A DNA stretch of 45,652 bases from CAZEFK01 sp964511405. Lineage in GTDB: Bacteria; Pseudomonadota; Alphaproteobacteria; Elsterales; Elsteraceae. The position numbers were made by a program, and so were the translations under genes. Numbering within the stretch: position 1 is the first letter of the stretch; every line of letters begins with the position of its first letter. The notes under the pieces were generated by a model, which made no database searches, was not told the DNA's origin, and saw only the letters and a program-made list of their open reading frames with translations. The stretch spans positions 1 through 45,652 of the forward strand of contig CAZEFK010000024.1 in assembly GCA_964511405.1 (NCBI GenBank), in the 5' to 3' direction. Shown piece after piece: positions 25,722 through 33,599 of this stretch.

Positions 25722-26357
25722 GCCCGGCACCAGATGGCGGTAGGGGCGGGCCTCCTCGACTGCCCGCTCGACCGACGGCCGCCGGCGCAGCCGCGCCAGA
25801 TAGGACGCGACGGTTGGAAAGCGCGCGCCGATCGGCTGAAACCAATCGGCGTAGAACAGCATCGGCGCCGCGCCGCAATCGGCGAGCGTGAACGCATCCC
25901 CGGCCGCCCAGGCCCGCCCGGCCAGGCGCTCTTCCAGCCAGCCATAGCTCTTCTCGATTTGGGCGTGCGCCTCTTCGACGCCGTGGCGGTCGCGGCGGTC
26001 GGGCTCGCGCGCGAGGTCGAACACGACCCGCTGCTGCGGCGTCGCGATGTAATTGTCGAACACCCGATCCAGCAGCCGCACCTCGCGACGGGCTTCCGGT
26101 TCGGCGGGCACCAGCCGGCCGCCGCCGGCCAGCGCGTCCAGATGTTCGACGATCAGCGTCGCCTCCGGGATCACGGTGTCGCCGTCGACCAGCAACGGGA
26201 ACTTGCCGATCGGCCACAGCCGCATCAGCTCGGCGTAGGCCGCGGGATTGCCGCTGTGCAGCAGCTCGAACTCGAACGGCAGCGCCAGCTCGTACAGCGC
26301 GATCAGCGCCTTCTGCGAGTAGGACGACAGCGGGTGGGCGAACAGGCGCAGGGTCAT
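25698..26357 (-). CDS. Glutathione S-transferase family protein
   Basis: A GST of about 219 residues. The thioredoxin-like N-domain starts MTLRLFAHPLSSYSQKALIAL (a Ser at the usual catalytic site) and has the glutathione-binding block FPLLVDGDTVIPEATLIVEHL, with the cis-Pro and the ES-like acid-Ala pair. The helical C-domain follows from about residue 90. I start it at ATG 26357, which has AGGAGCC 6 bases upstream, instead of an ATG 51 bp earlier. It is divergent from an HxlR regulator, with palindromes between them, and convergent with the 1-Cys peroxiredoxin. The electrophile is unknown. Confidence 0.9.
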   Translation of the reverse strand: MTLRLFAHPLSSYSQKALIALYELALPFEFELLHSGNPAAYAELMRLWPIGKFPLLVDGDTVIPEATLIVEHLDALAGGGRLVPAEPEARREVRLLDRVFDNYIATPQQRVVFDLAREPDRRDRHGVEEAHAQIEKSYGWLEERLAGRAWAAGDAFTLADCGAAPMLFYADWFQPIGARFPTVASYLARLRRRPSVERAVEEARPYRHLVPGGVPAHVE

Positions 26358-26376
26358 CGCGGCGGCTCCTCTGTGA

Positions 26377-26427
26377 TTGCATAATGCAAGCGGTTGCGTT
26401 GTAGGCAAACTGATCCAATACTACAAC
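26377..26427. promoter_or_regulatory. Dyads between GST and hxlR
   Basis: TTGCATAATGCAA (26377-26389) is a perfect palindrome of 6-bp arms. GTTGTAG (26398-26404) and CTACAAC (26421-26427) form a second one with a 16-base spacer. Both lie in the 97-bp divergent gap and are AT-richer than their surroundings, as expected for promoters and operators. HxlR proteins are dimeric and bind inverted repeats, so this is the likely control site. Confidence 0.5.
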
Positions 26428-26454
26428 CGGTTTTCTTCCGATAGCGGACGCGCA

Positions 26455-26991
26455 ATGGACGCCGACCATCGATCGGGCTGCCCGATCAACCTCACGCTGG
26501 AGCTGCTGGGCGATCGCTGGAGTCTGATCGTCGTGCGCGACGTCATGTTCGGGAACCGGCGTCGGTTCCGCGAGCTGCTGCGCGGCTCCGAGGAGGGGAT
26601 CGCGTCCAATATCCTGGCCGACCGGCTGAAGCGCCTGCTCGACGCCGGGCTGCTGACGCGGGACGGCGACCCCGGGCACAAGCAGAAGGCGATCTACAGC
26701 CTGACCGAGCCTGCCATCCAACTGGTGCCGCTGCTGGCCCAGATGGGTGCGTGGGGCTGCCGGCACACCCCGGCGTCGCCCGAGCTCTCGATCCGGGCGC
26801 GCCTGCTGGAAGCCGGCGGACCGCCGCTCTGGGAGCGGTTCATGGCCGAGCTGCGGTCGATCCATCTGGGCGCGGCATTTGCGGGCCCGTCGGTGATCGC
26901 CGAGCTCCAGGCCGCCTTCGAGGCGGCTGTCGTGACCGCCGGCAATGACCGTTTGTTAACTGGGCGGACGGGCGGCGCCGGCCTATGCTGA
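26455..26991 (+). CDS. HxlR-family transcriptional regulator
   Basis: A 178-residue DNA-binding protein of the HxlR winged-helix type, often a sensor of redox or electrophilic stress. The family opening reads CPINLTLELLGDRWSLIVVRDVM, followed by FRELLRGSEEGIASNILADRLKRL and LLTRDGDPGHKQKAIYSLTE. The N-terminal Cys before PINL is the conserved position used in redox sensing by several HxlR proteins. I start it at ATG 26455; an upstream in-frame start lies within the operator region. It is divergent from the GST gene, its most likely target. Confidence 0.88.
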   Translation: MDADHRSGCPINLTLELLGDRWSLIVVRDVMFGNRRRFRELLRGSEEGIASNILADRLKRLLDAGLLTRDGDPGHKQKAIYSLTEPAIQLVPLLAQMGAWGCRHTPASPELSIRARLLEAGGPPLWERFMAELRSIHLGAAFAGPSVIAELQAAFEAAVVTAGNDRLLTGRTGGAGLC

Positions 26992-27058
26992 TTGGCGTGC
27001 GAGGGTGCCGGCGGGCGGCGTGCTGCCGGGTCCCTGATGCGGGCGGGGGCCGTCGACC

Positions 27059-27487
27059 ATGTCGTGGGCGGTGGGGCGCAAGGGCGTGATCCGGGGCGGC
27101 GTGATCCTGGCTGCCGCAGTAGCCGGAGCGGTGGCGCTGGGGGCATCGCCCGCGGACGCCGGATGGTATCGGTCGCGCGGCTGGGGGCGGTGCTGCGCCG
27201 TGGCGCCGCCGCCGCGGATCTACTATGTGCCGCCGCCGGTCTTCGACCCGCCGGTGGTTTACTACCGGCCGCAGATCTATTACCGGCCGCCGGTCTACAT
27301 CGCACCCAGCTACCAGCCGCCGATGCCGCCGGCCGCGCCCTACGCGCCGCCGCCAAGCGTGACGCCGCCGGAAGCGCCGCGAACCATGTCGACGGTGCCG
27401 ATGGCCGACCCCCCTGAGGCGACCCTGCCCGAGGGCGGCGGCGAAGGCGAGGCCGCGATGTCCGGCCACCTGCCGCCGCCGGGGTGA
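27059..27487 (+). CDS. Exported Pro/Tyr-rich protein
   Basis: A 142-residue protein with an N-terminal signal peptide (cut near ADA-GWY). The mature part is low-complexity: repeated Pro, Tyr and Val in units such as YYRPP, VYYRP and YAPPP, then an acidic-Gly tail. It has one Cys pair (RCCAV). Such Pro/Tyr-rich exported proteins are found on the alphaproteobacterial cell surface, but I cannot assign a function. ATG 27059 has a GGGCGGGGG-type purine stretch upstream. A shadow ORF overlaps in another frame; the signal peptide favours this one. Confidence 0.6.
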   Translation: MSWAVGRKGVIRGGVILAAAVAGAVALGASPADAGWYRSRGWGRCCAVAPPPRIYYVPPPVFDPPVVYYRPQIYYRPPVYIAPSYQPPMPPAAPYAPPPSVTPPEAPRTMSTVPMADPPEATLPEGGGEGEAAMSGHLPPPG

Positions 27488-27651
27488 CCGACCGGCGCTT
27501 GACGGCCGCTGCCCGACTTCCCATGTACAGGCAAGTTCCTCTGGGCGAGAACCAGAGTTCGCGCTAGCGGAGGGGCCAGGCGCCCGAGACCGCGCCAAGA
27601 CGAAGAGTCGATCCGGTCCGACACCACGATCCTCGATGTCGAGGAGGTGGC

Positions 27652-28050
27652 ATGTCCGAGACCGGGTTTTTCTTGCAGGTGCGAGATGCGATCGCCCGGA
27701 CGGCCGTGCTCGCCCTGGCCGTAGGGCTCTGTACCTTGCCGGCACTGGCCCAGGACGGCACGTTCGGCCAGGGCCATGCCGAGCTGCATGGCTGGTACCA
27801 GCGGCTGCATCAGCCGGGCAACGGCTTCTCCTGCTGCTCCGACCAGGACTGCCGGCCGACCCAATGGCGCGCCGGCGCCACCGCCATCGAGGTCAAGGTC
27901 GACGGCACCTGGTGTCCGGTGCCGCAGGACCGCATCCTGCCGATCTCGGCGCCGGACGGCCAGGCCCATGTCTGCACCCCGCCGATCGCCAAGGGCCAGA
28001 ACCCGTGCACGGTGCCGATGTATTGCGTCGTGATCGGATTCGGCTCATGA
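27652..28050 (+). CDS. Small exported Cys-rich protein of unknown function
   Basis: A 132-residue protein with a signal peptide (cut near LAQ-DG). The mature part is about 98 residues with seven Cys, including a CCSDQDC cluster and a C-terminal CTPPIA...CTVPMYC stretch, so several disulfides are likely in the periplasm. The HAELHGWYQRLHQPGNGFSCCS block looks like a conserved family core, but I do not know its role. ATG 27652 has GAGGTGG upstream. Its last 6 bases overlap the end of the convergent methyltransferase gene. Confidence 0.8.
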   Translation: MSETGFFLQVRDAIARTAVLALAVGLCTLPALAQDGTFGQGHAELHGWYQRLHQPGNGFSCCSDQDCRPTQWRAGATAIEVKVDGTWCPVPQDRILPISAPDGQAHVCTPPIAKGQNPCTVPMYCVVIGFGS

Positions 28051-28809
28051 CCGCCGGCGCGCGGTGAAGCGCAGGCGGACATAGTCGGCGGTCCAGCGGC
28101 CGGCCTCGTCGCATAAGGTCGGACGCAGCAGCGCCAGCACCGCCTCGGTTGCGGCCGGGCGCTCGGCGGCCGGCAGTGCGGCCAGCAGCGGGCTGGCGAA
28201 GGTCTCCAGCCAGCCGGCCATGCCGGTCGGCAGCGGCGTCGGGCGCGGATGCAGCGCAATCGCGTCGACCGCGAAGCCGGCCGCGTCCAATTTGGCGCGA
28301 TAGGCCTCGGCGGTCGGAAAGTACCACGGCATGACGGTGTCGACCGCCACGCCCCGGGCCGCCAGCACGGCGCGCAGGGCCACCATCACGGCGGCGACAT
28401 TGCCGTGGCCGCCGAACTCGCCGACGAAGCGGCCACCCGGTTTGAGCGCCCGGTGCACCCCGGCGATGACGGCGTCGGGGTCGCGCATCCAGTGCAGCGC
28501 GGCATTGGAGAAGACCGCGTCGAACTCGGCCTCGAACGCCAGCCGCTGGCCGTCGCCGCGCCTGACGTCGAGGCCGCGCGCGGCGGCGGCGGCCAGCAGC
28601 TCGGCCGAGCTGTCGAGCCCCACCACATCGGCGCCTGAAGCGGCGATCTGCTGGGTCAGCGCGCCATCGCCGCAGCCCAGGTCCAGGATTCGCTCGCCCG
28701 GGCAGGGGGCCAGCAGGCCGAACACGGACGCCCCCAGGTCGGCGACGAAGCGGGCGTTGCGGGCATAGCCTGCAGGGTCCCAGCGCTGGCTCTCGATGAT
28801 CGGCTCCAC
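28045..28809 (-). CDS. SAM-dependent methyltransferase (class I)
   Basis: A 254-residue methyltransferase. Motif I is ILDLGCGDGALTQQIA, the acidic loop is VVGLDSS, motif II is FDAVFSNAALHWM, and KPGGRFVGEFGGHGN follows. It resembles trans-aconitate-type and other small-molecule methyltransferases. I start it at GTG 28809 because GGGAGG lies 5 bases upstream; a TTG 30 bases earlier is a weaker choice. It is divergent from a GcvA-like LysR gene, with a strong palindrome and CTCAAG motifs between them, so the LysR protein probably controls it. The substrate is unknown. Confidence 0.87.
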   Translation of the reverse strand: MEPIIESQRWDPAGYARNARFVADLGASVFGLLAPCPGERILDLGCGDGALTQQIAASGADVVGLDSSAELLAAAAARGLDVRRGDGQRLAFEAEFDAVFSNAALHWMRDPDAVIAGVHRALKPGGRFVGEFGGHGNVAAVMVALRAVLAARGVAVDTVMPWYFPTAEAYRAKLDAAGFAVDAIALHPRPTPLPTGMAGWLETFASPLLAALPAAERPAATEAVLALLRPTLCDEAGRWTADYVRLRFTARRRS

Positions 28810-28819
28810 ACCCGCCTCC

Positions 28820-28903
28820 CTCAAGTCGGGCTCAAGCAAACCGTGAACCGGCTGGGCGAAGCAACCGACTTTACCCCAAGCCCAACTTGAGAAATTCTCA
28901 AGT
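28820..28903. promoter_or_regulatory. LysR operator-like palindrome and CTCAAG motifs
   Basis: ACTTGAGAA-A-TTCTCAAGT (28885-28903) is a perfect 9-bp inverted repeat ending one base before the lysR ATG. CTCAAG recurs at 28820-28825 and 28831-28836, near the methyltransferase start. This is a good candidate binding site for the LysR protein, close enough to its own start to give autorepression. Confidence 0.6.
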
Positions 28904-28904
28904 C

Positions 28905-29801
28905 ATGAGTGCCCGCCGGCTACCCTCCCTGACCGCCCTTCGCGCCTTCGAGGCGGCCGGGCGGCATCGCAGCCTGACCGCCGCGGCCGCGGAGCTGCAT
29001 GTCTCGACCTCGGCGATCAGCCACCAGGTGCGCCTGCTGGAGCAGGACCTGGGCGAGCCCTTGTTCGTGCGCGGCGCCAGCGGCCTGGCGCTGACCTCGG
29101 CCGGTGCCGACCTGCTGGGCGGCCTCAGCGACGGCTTCATGCGCATCACCCAGGCGGTGGCGGCGTTCCACCGGCGCCGGCCGGCGCGCGTGCTGACGGT
29201 CAGCACGCTGTCGACCTTCGCCATGCGCTGGCTGATCCCACGGCTCGGCGGCTTCAACGACCGGCATCCCGAGATCGACGTGCGGATCGCGACGTCGGTG
29301 CTGCCGGTCGATCTCGAGCGCGCCGATCTCGATTGCGCGATTCGCTTCGGCGGCGGCGGCTGGCCTGGCCTGAGCGCCGAGCGGCTGTTCGCCGAACGTC
29401 TGACCCCGGTGTGCAGCCCGCGCCTGCCGACGGCCGAGCGGCCGCTGTCGGCCCCGGCCCATCTGGCGCGGCATCGGCTGCTCCATGCCCGCCTCAGGCC
29501 CGACGACTGGCGGCTGTGGCTGCATGCCGCCGGCGTGGCCGACTGCGACCCGCGCGCCGGCCCGGTGTTCGAGACCCGCAATTTCGTGATCCAGGCGGCG
29601 CTGCAGGGCCTGGGGGTTGCCGTTCTCGACCCGGCCCTGGTCGCCGACGAGCTGGCGGCCGGCCGGCTGGTCCAGCCCTTTCAGCCGGTGCTGCCCTATG
29701 AGGGCGCCTACTGGTTCGTGTGCCGGCCCGATCGCGCGGGGGAGCCCGCGATCGCTGCCTTCCGCGCCTGGCTCCTGGCCGAGAGCACGGATCGCCTCTG
29801 A
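28905..29801 (+). CDS. LysR-family regulator (GcvA-like)
   Basis: A 298-residue LTTR. The HTH region is LPSLTALRAFEAAGRHRSLTAAAAELHVSTSAISHQVRLLEQ, a pattern typical of the GcvA/AmpR branch (LRAFEAAARH, AISHQV). The effector domain has FAMRWLIPRL and the AIRFGGGGWPGL loop common to that branch. ATG 28905 is chosen over a TTG 18 bases earlier because the palindrome covers the latter. It is divergent from a methyltransferase gene. The regulated pathway is not evident. Confidence 0.88.
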   Translation: MSARRLPSLTALRAFEAAGRHRSLTAAAAELHVSTSAISHQVRLLEQDLGEPLFVRGASGLALTSAGADLLGGLSDGFMRITQAVAAFHRRRPARVLTVSTLSTFAMRWLIPRLGGFNDRHPEIDVRIATSVLPVDLERADLDCAIRFGGGGWPGLSAERLFAERLTPVCSPRLPTAERPLSAPAHLARHRLLHARLRPDDWRLWLHAAGVADCDPRAGPVFETRNFVIQAALQGLGVAVLDPALVADELAAGRLVQPFQPVLPYEGAYWFVCRPDRAGEPAIAAFRAWLLAESTDRL

Positions 29802-29805
29802 CCGG

Positions 29806-30147
29806 TCAGGCCGCCGCGGCGTCGGCCGGATCGGGCAGCAGCGCCAGGACGCGGCCGGCGAGCTCCAGAAGGGCCAGAGCCAGCCGCGAGGCTGGCCCGT
29901 CCTCGGAGCCGGCATCGGCGAGCAGCAGAATGCGCACCTTGATCGTGAGGACGCGGCGCCGGGCCGGGGCGGCAAGCGGGCCGCCCTCGAGCACGCGGGC
30001 CAGGTCGGCGGCGATCCCCTGCAGCTCGGCCGCGAGCATGTGCGGGGCGCCAGCCCCCACGCGCAGCGTCGAAATCCGCCCGGCGAGGCCGGTCAAGTCG
30101 GTGCGCAGTCGGCGCCAGGCCCGTGCCTGGGCAAGGTCGATGACCAC
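29806..30147 (-). CDS. Small protein of unknown function
   Basis: A 113-residue helical protein with no signal peptide, rich in Leu, Ala and Arg. It opens MVIDLAQARAWRRLRTDLTGL and ends with an Ala-rich tail. Helices are interrupted by short Gly/Pro segments. It starts at GTG 30147 with GGGAGGG about 8 bases upstream, which supports translation. It is convergent with the LysR gene and divergent from the first large DUF4347 gene, 208 bp away, whose promoter lies in the gap. No family is recognised. Confidence 0.6.
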   Translation of the reverse strand: MVIDLAQARAWRRLRTDLTGLAGRISTLRVGAGAPHMLAAELQGIAADLARVLEGGPLAAPARRRVLTIKVRILLLADAGSEDGPASRLALALLELAGRVLALLPDPADAAAA

Positions 30148-30273
30148 CCGTCCGGCCCTCCCATTCGCCTATTCTGGGTGCCGGCCGATCGACTCGGTCG
30201 GTCTCTATAGAAATGCGTCAGATCGGGCGCGGATCCCCCGGCCCGGCGAAAATCGGCCGCCAATCGGTTGTAG

Positions 30274-30316
30274 TGTGCATTCCAGCACATCCAAGCTCGA
30301 TGGTTTCGGCTATGAT
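30274..30316 (+). promoter_or_regulatory. CRP/FNR-like site and -10 box of DUF4347 gene 1
   Basis: TGTGC-ATTCCA-GCACA (30274-30289) is a perfect 5-bp dyad with the CRP half-site spacing of six bases. Its centre lies 29.5 bases before TATGAT (30311-30316), so it would be at about -41.5 from the start of transcription, the class II activation position. A similar arrangement precedes the second paralogue. Confidence 0.5.
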
Positions 30317-30355
30317 CCGACCGGCATTGACCCCGAACGCCGAGGGCTGCGCGCT

Positions 30356-33300
30356 GTGACGACGATTGCGATCTCGCCAGCGCCGGTCCGAGGCAGGGAT
30401 GGCTTCTGGGCCGGATGCCGGGTGGCTGCGCGGCGGCGACTGGTGGTGGTGGCCCCCGGGGTTGCCGATGCCGAACTGCTGCTCGGCGGGTTGGTGCCGG
30501 AAACCCGGGGCGTCCGGCTCGCGGGCGGGGGCTGGATCGCCACCCTGGCCGAGCTGGTCCTGGATGTGCGGCCGACCGAGCTGCATCTGGTCGCCCATGG
30601 GCAGCCGGGCACCCTGCTGTTGGGCGGCGAGGTGCTGTCGCTGGCGACCCTCGGCCGCCACCGGCCGGCCCTGGCTGAAATCGGCGCGGCCCTGGGGGCC
30701 GGCGCCACGTTGCATCTGTGGGCCTGCGCGGTTGGCGCCGGCGATGCCGGCCGCCGTTTCGTGGCCGCGCTCGCCGAGGCGACCGGGCTGACCGTCGCGG
30801 CGGCGTCGGCTGCGATCGGCCGGCGCGACGGCGCCGCCTGCTGGGATCTCGACTGCCTTGCGGGGGACGGACCGGTCACGGTTCCCTTCGGCGCCGCGAC
30901 GCGGGCGGGATATCCGCACGCGCTGGTGTTCGCGACGGCGTCCACCTACGGGACCGGGGTCCGTCCCGGGGACCTCCAGGTCGGCCTGGCCGCCGGGTCC
31001 CAGGCCCTTGCCGTCGCCAACCTCGGCAGCAATTACGTCTCCCTGCTGCTGGCCAACGGCAGCGGGAGCTTCCAGCCCCAGACCACGTTCAATGTCGGCC
31101 TTGCGCAATACGCGATCAATTTCGCGCCGATCGCCACGAGCCCCTACACCGGGCTTATCGTCGGCGAGAACCACTCGCTGACGGGGCTGACCGTCAACAG
31201 CTCGGGCGTCATCTCGCAGCAATTCCAGGTCACCACCAACGCCTATCCACTCGACGGGATCGCCGGCACCTTCAATAGCAACAGCGGCAACTTCGAGGTC
31301 GCCGTCCCGGACGCTGATACCAACAACCACCGCACCAGCCTCGTCCTGGTCACCGGCGTGCAGGGCGGTACCGTCAACGCGGTCCAGAGCATCAATCTGG
31401 GCTTCACGCCGGGCGCCGTTGCGTTCGGCGACTTCAACGGTGACGGCATTCCGGACATCGCCGTCACCGACCAGACCAACAACGCCGTCGACATCCTGAT
31501 TGGCGGGACCGGCAACACCTTCAGCGCGCCGGTCAGCTATGCCGTCGGAAGCTCGCCGACCGCCCTGGCCGTCGGCGAGCTCGACGGCGACAGCTATCCC
31601 GACCTGGTCGTCGCCAACGTTGACAGCGACAGCGTCACGGTCTGGCGCGGCACCAGCAACGGCAGCTTCACGGCGCCGGCGACCTATACGCTGCCGGCCG
31701 GTAGTACGCCGGATGCGGTCGCCATCGCCGACGTCAACGGCGACGGCAAGCCGGACATCATCGCCAATGCGGTGGGTATCGCAGCAGTCTCGGTTCTGTA
31801 CAATGCCGGCTCCGGCACCTTCTATCCGGTATCGCGGCAATTCGCGGTGTCCAGCAGCCAGCTTCAGTTTGGTCTCGGCGTCGGCGATTTCAACGGCGAC
31901 GGCAAGCCCGACGTCGCCCTGGTCGACCAGACCAACAACGATGCCGAAGTGTTGCTGAACACCACCAGCCATACCGTCGTCGTCCCCAGCACGGGCGCGC
32001 TGATCATCGGCACCTCCGGCCCTGACACCTTCACCGGCAGTGCTGCGACGCTGCTCGGCACCGACACCATCATCGGCGGCACCAACGGCGCCAATGTGCT
32101 GTCGCTGACCGGCAGCGGCACCTACATGCTGTCCGCGCTCGGCGTCGGACAGCTCAAGAACATCCAGCAGGTCAATGTCAGCACCGGCGCGCTGTCGATC
32201 GCCGACTACCAGTTCTCGGGCACCGGCGCGGTATCGCAGATCGTCGGGACCGGTATCGAATCGGTGATTGTCACCGGAGGCGCCAGCGTCTTCGACGCTA
32301 CCGGCCTTTCCTTCACCAGCATCGGGTCACTGAGCTTCGCCGAGACGACGGCTCTGCTGTCGACCACGGCGGCGAGCAGCGCGCTGCCGACGACGGTGAT
32401 CGCCGGCGGCGGCAGCAGCGGCGTCCTGGTGGTCGGCTCCAACATGATCCGCTCGGGCGTTGCCTACACGCTCGGGACGTCGGGATCGCGAGGCGAACTG
32501 GACGTCAGCGGCGCGGCCTCGTCCACGCTCGACTTCAGCCAGCTGTTCGCCCTCAACAACACCAAGATCATTCGCAACACGCAGGCGACCGGCAGCAGCA
32601 CCAGCGTCACCTTGCCCAGCTTCGTGAACGTGACCTATGTGGGCGGCGCCAACAGCGAGACGGTGTCGGCCGCCAACGCCGCCGTCACGGTGTTCGGCGG
32701 CAGCGGCAACGAAAAGATCGTGGGCGGCTCGGGCAGTGGCCAGGTGCTGATTGGCGGCGCCGGAACCGACACCCTGCTGGGCGGCAGCAGCGCCACCACC
32801 ATCTTCGGCAGCGACAACAGCGCCTTCAGCTCCGCCGGGGTCAAGTCGATCACCGGCGCGGCCGGCGGCACTGTCCTGATCGGACGCCAGAACGGTTCGG
32901 CGACCGGCGTCGACACCATCACCGCCACGGTCGGCGCCGAGACGCTGTTCGGCGGCACCGCCAATGCCATGCTCGTGAACAACGAGCCGACCTCGTCGGC
33001 CGGTGCCTGCGTGCTGGTCGGCGGCAGCGGCAACAACACCATCCTGGGCGGCAACGCTGCCGGAAATGCCGACACCCTGTTCGGCGGCGCCGGCACCGGC
33101 ACCAACTACATCACGGCCGGGGTCGGGGCGTCGCAGACGCTGGTCGGCGGCGCCGGGGTGAACGTCCTGCGGGCATCGCAGAACGCCGACGATGTCCTGT
33201 TCGCCGGTTCCGGCACCAATACCTTCGCGATCCGGTCGAGATATCTCGGCGGCACGGTCACGATCGTCAACTTCGTGCATGGCCGCGACACCATCGACCT

Positions 33301-33481
33301 GTCGAACGTCGACTCCACCGGCATCATCGAGGTCACCAGCTTCAGCAGCAGCATGGTGGCCGCCAGCGTCACCACCTTCGGCAATGGCTACAACATCGCG
33401 CTGCCGGGCGCCTCGACCGGCATTCAGAACATCCGGGTGATCACCGGCGCCGGTTTCAACAGCAGCGACTTCATCTTCTGA
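30356..33481 (+). CDS. DUF4347/FG-GAP/beta-roll protein 1, likely type I secreted
   Basis: A 1,041-residue protein. About residues 25-185 resemble DUF4347 (LHLVAHGQPGTLLLGGEVLSL, then GATLHLWACAVGAG and ASAAIGRRDG), a domain found at the N-terminus of very large surface proteins. Residues 200-540 contain at least four FG-GAP/VCBS-type repeats with EF-like Ca loops (DFNGDGIPD, ELDGDSYPD, DVNGDGKPD, DFNGDGKPD), expected to form a beta-propeller. From about 780 there is a Gly-rich degenerate RTX-like beta-roll (GGSGNEKIVGGSGSG, GGAGTDTLLGG). The end, GFNSSDFIF, suits a type I secretion signal; there is no N-terminal signal peptide. GTG 30356 has GAGG 10 bases upstream. No exporter gene is in the window. 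It may act in adhesion, matrix or ligand binding. Confidence 0.85.
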   Translation: MTTIAISPAPVRGRDGFWAGCRVAARRRLVVVAPGVADAELLLGGLVPETRGVRLAGGGWIATLAELVLDVRPTELHLVAHGQPGTLLLGGEVLSLATLGRHRPALAEIGAALGAGATLHLWACAVGAGDAGRRFVAALAEATGLTVAAASAAIGRRDGAACWDLDCLAGDGPVTVPFGAATRAGYPHALVFATASTYGTGVRPGDLQVGLAAGSQALAVANLGSNYVSLLLANGSGSFQPQTTFNVGLAQYAINFAPIATSPYTGLIVGENHSLTGLTVNSSGVISQQFQVTTNAYPLDGIAGTFNSNSGNFEVAVPDADTNNHRTSLVLVTGVQGGTVNAVQSINLGFTPGAVAFGDFNGDGIPDIAVTDQTNNAVDILIGGTGNTFSAPVSYAVGSSPTALAVGELDGDSYPDLVVANVDSDSVTVWRGTSNGSFTAPATYTLPAGSTPDAVAIADVNGDGKPDIIANAVGIAAVSVLYNAGSGTFYPVSRQFAVSSSQLQFGLGVGDFNGDGKPDVALVDQTNNDAEVLLNTTSHTVVVPSTGALIIGTSGPDTFTGSAATLLGTDTIIGGTNGANVLSLTGSGTYMLSALGVGQLKNIQQVNVSTGALSIADYQFSGTGAVSQIVGTGIESVIVTGGASVFDATGLSFTSIGSLSFAETTALLSTTAASSALPTTVIAGGGSSGVLVVGSNMIRSGVAYTLGTSGSRGELDVSGAASSTLDFSQLFALNNTKIIRNTQATGSSTSVTLPSFVNVTYVGGANSETVSAANAAVTVFGGSGNEKIVGGSGSGQVLIGGAGTDTLLGGSSATTIFGSDNSAFSSAGVKSITGAAGGTVLIGRQNGSATGVDTITATVGAETLFGGTANAMLVNNEPTSSAGACVLVGGSGNNTILGGNAAGNADTLFGGAGTGTNYITAGVGASQTLVGGAGVNVLRASQNADDVLFAGSGTNTFAIRSRYLGGTVTIVNFVHGRDTIDLSNVDSTGIIEVTSFSSSMVAASVTTFGNGYNIALPGASTGIQNIRVITGAGFNSSDFIF
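32340..33481 (+). repeat. 3' repeat unit shared by the two large paralogues (copy 1)
   Basis: The last 1.1 kb of gene 1 are highly similar to 35570-36719 of gene 2. A stretch of 136 bp is identical (32586-32721 against 35806-35941, offset 3220). The 5' halves are clearly more divergent, so this part was duplicated or homogenised more recently. Confidence 0.85.
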
Positions 33482-33519
33482 CCGCGCGCGCGACCCGCGG
33501 CTATCGACCTCAGTTCGGC

Positions 33520-33564
33520 GGTGTGAATTCGCCCACATCAATCCGGCCGACTTTCGGCTATCAT
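33520..33564 (+). promoter_or_regulatory. CRP/FNR-like site and -10 box of DUF4347 gene 2
   Basis: TGTGA-ATTCGC-CCACA (33520-33535) has 4 of 5 base pairs of dyad symmetry, with TATCAT (33559-33564) downstream. Its centre is 31.5 bases before the -10 box, two more than in gene 1. The stretch TTTCGGCTAT before and into the -10 box is shared with the first promoter. Confidence 0.45.
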
Positions 33565-33599
33565 TCGATCAAGGTTTACCCGAGGTCCGGGGGCTCTGC

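Noticed and set aside
32640..33200. Periodic GGC/GGS-coding repeats that might be a CRISPR-like or tandem DNA array
   Set aside because: The periodicity comes from Gly-rich beta-roll coding sequence. Units vary in length and lie inside an ORF, with no spacers.
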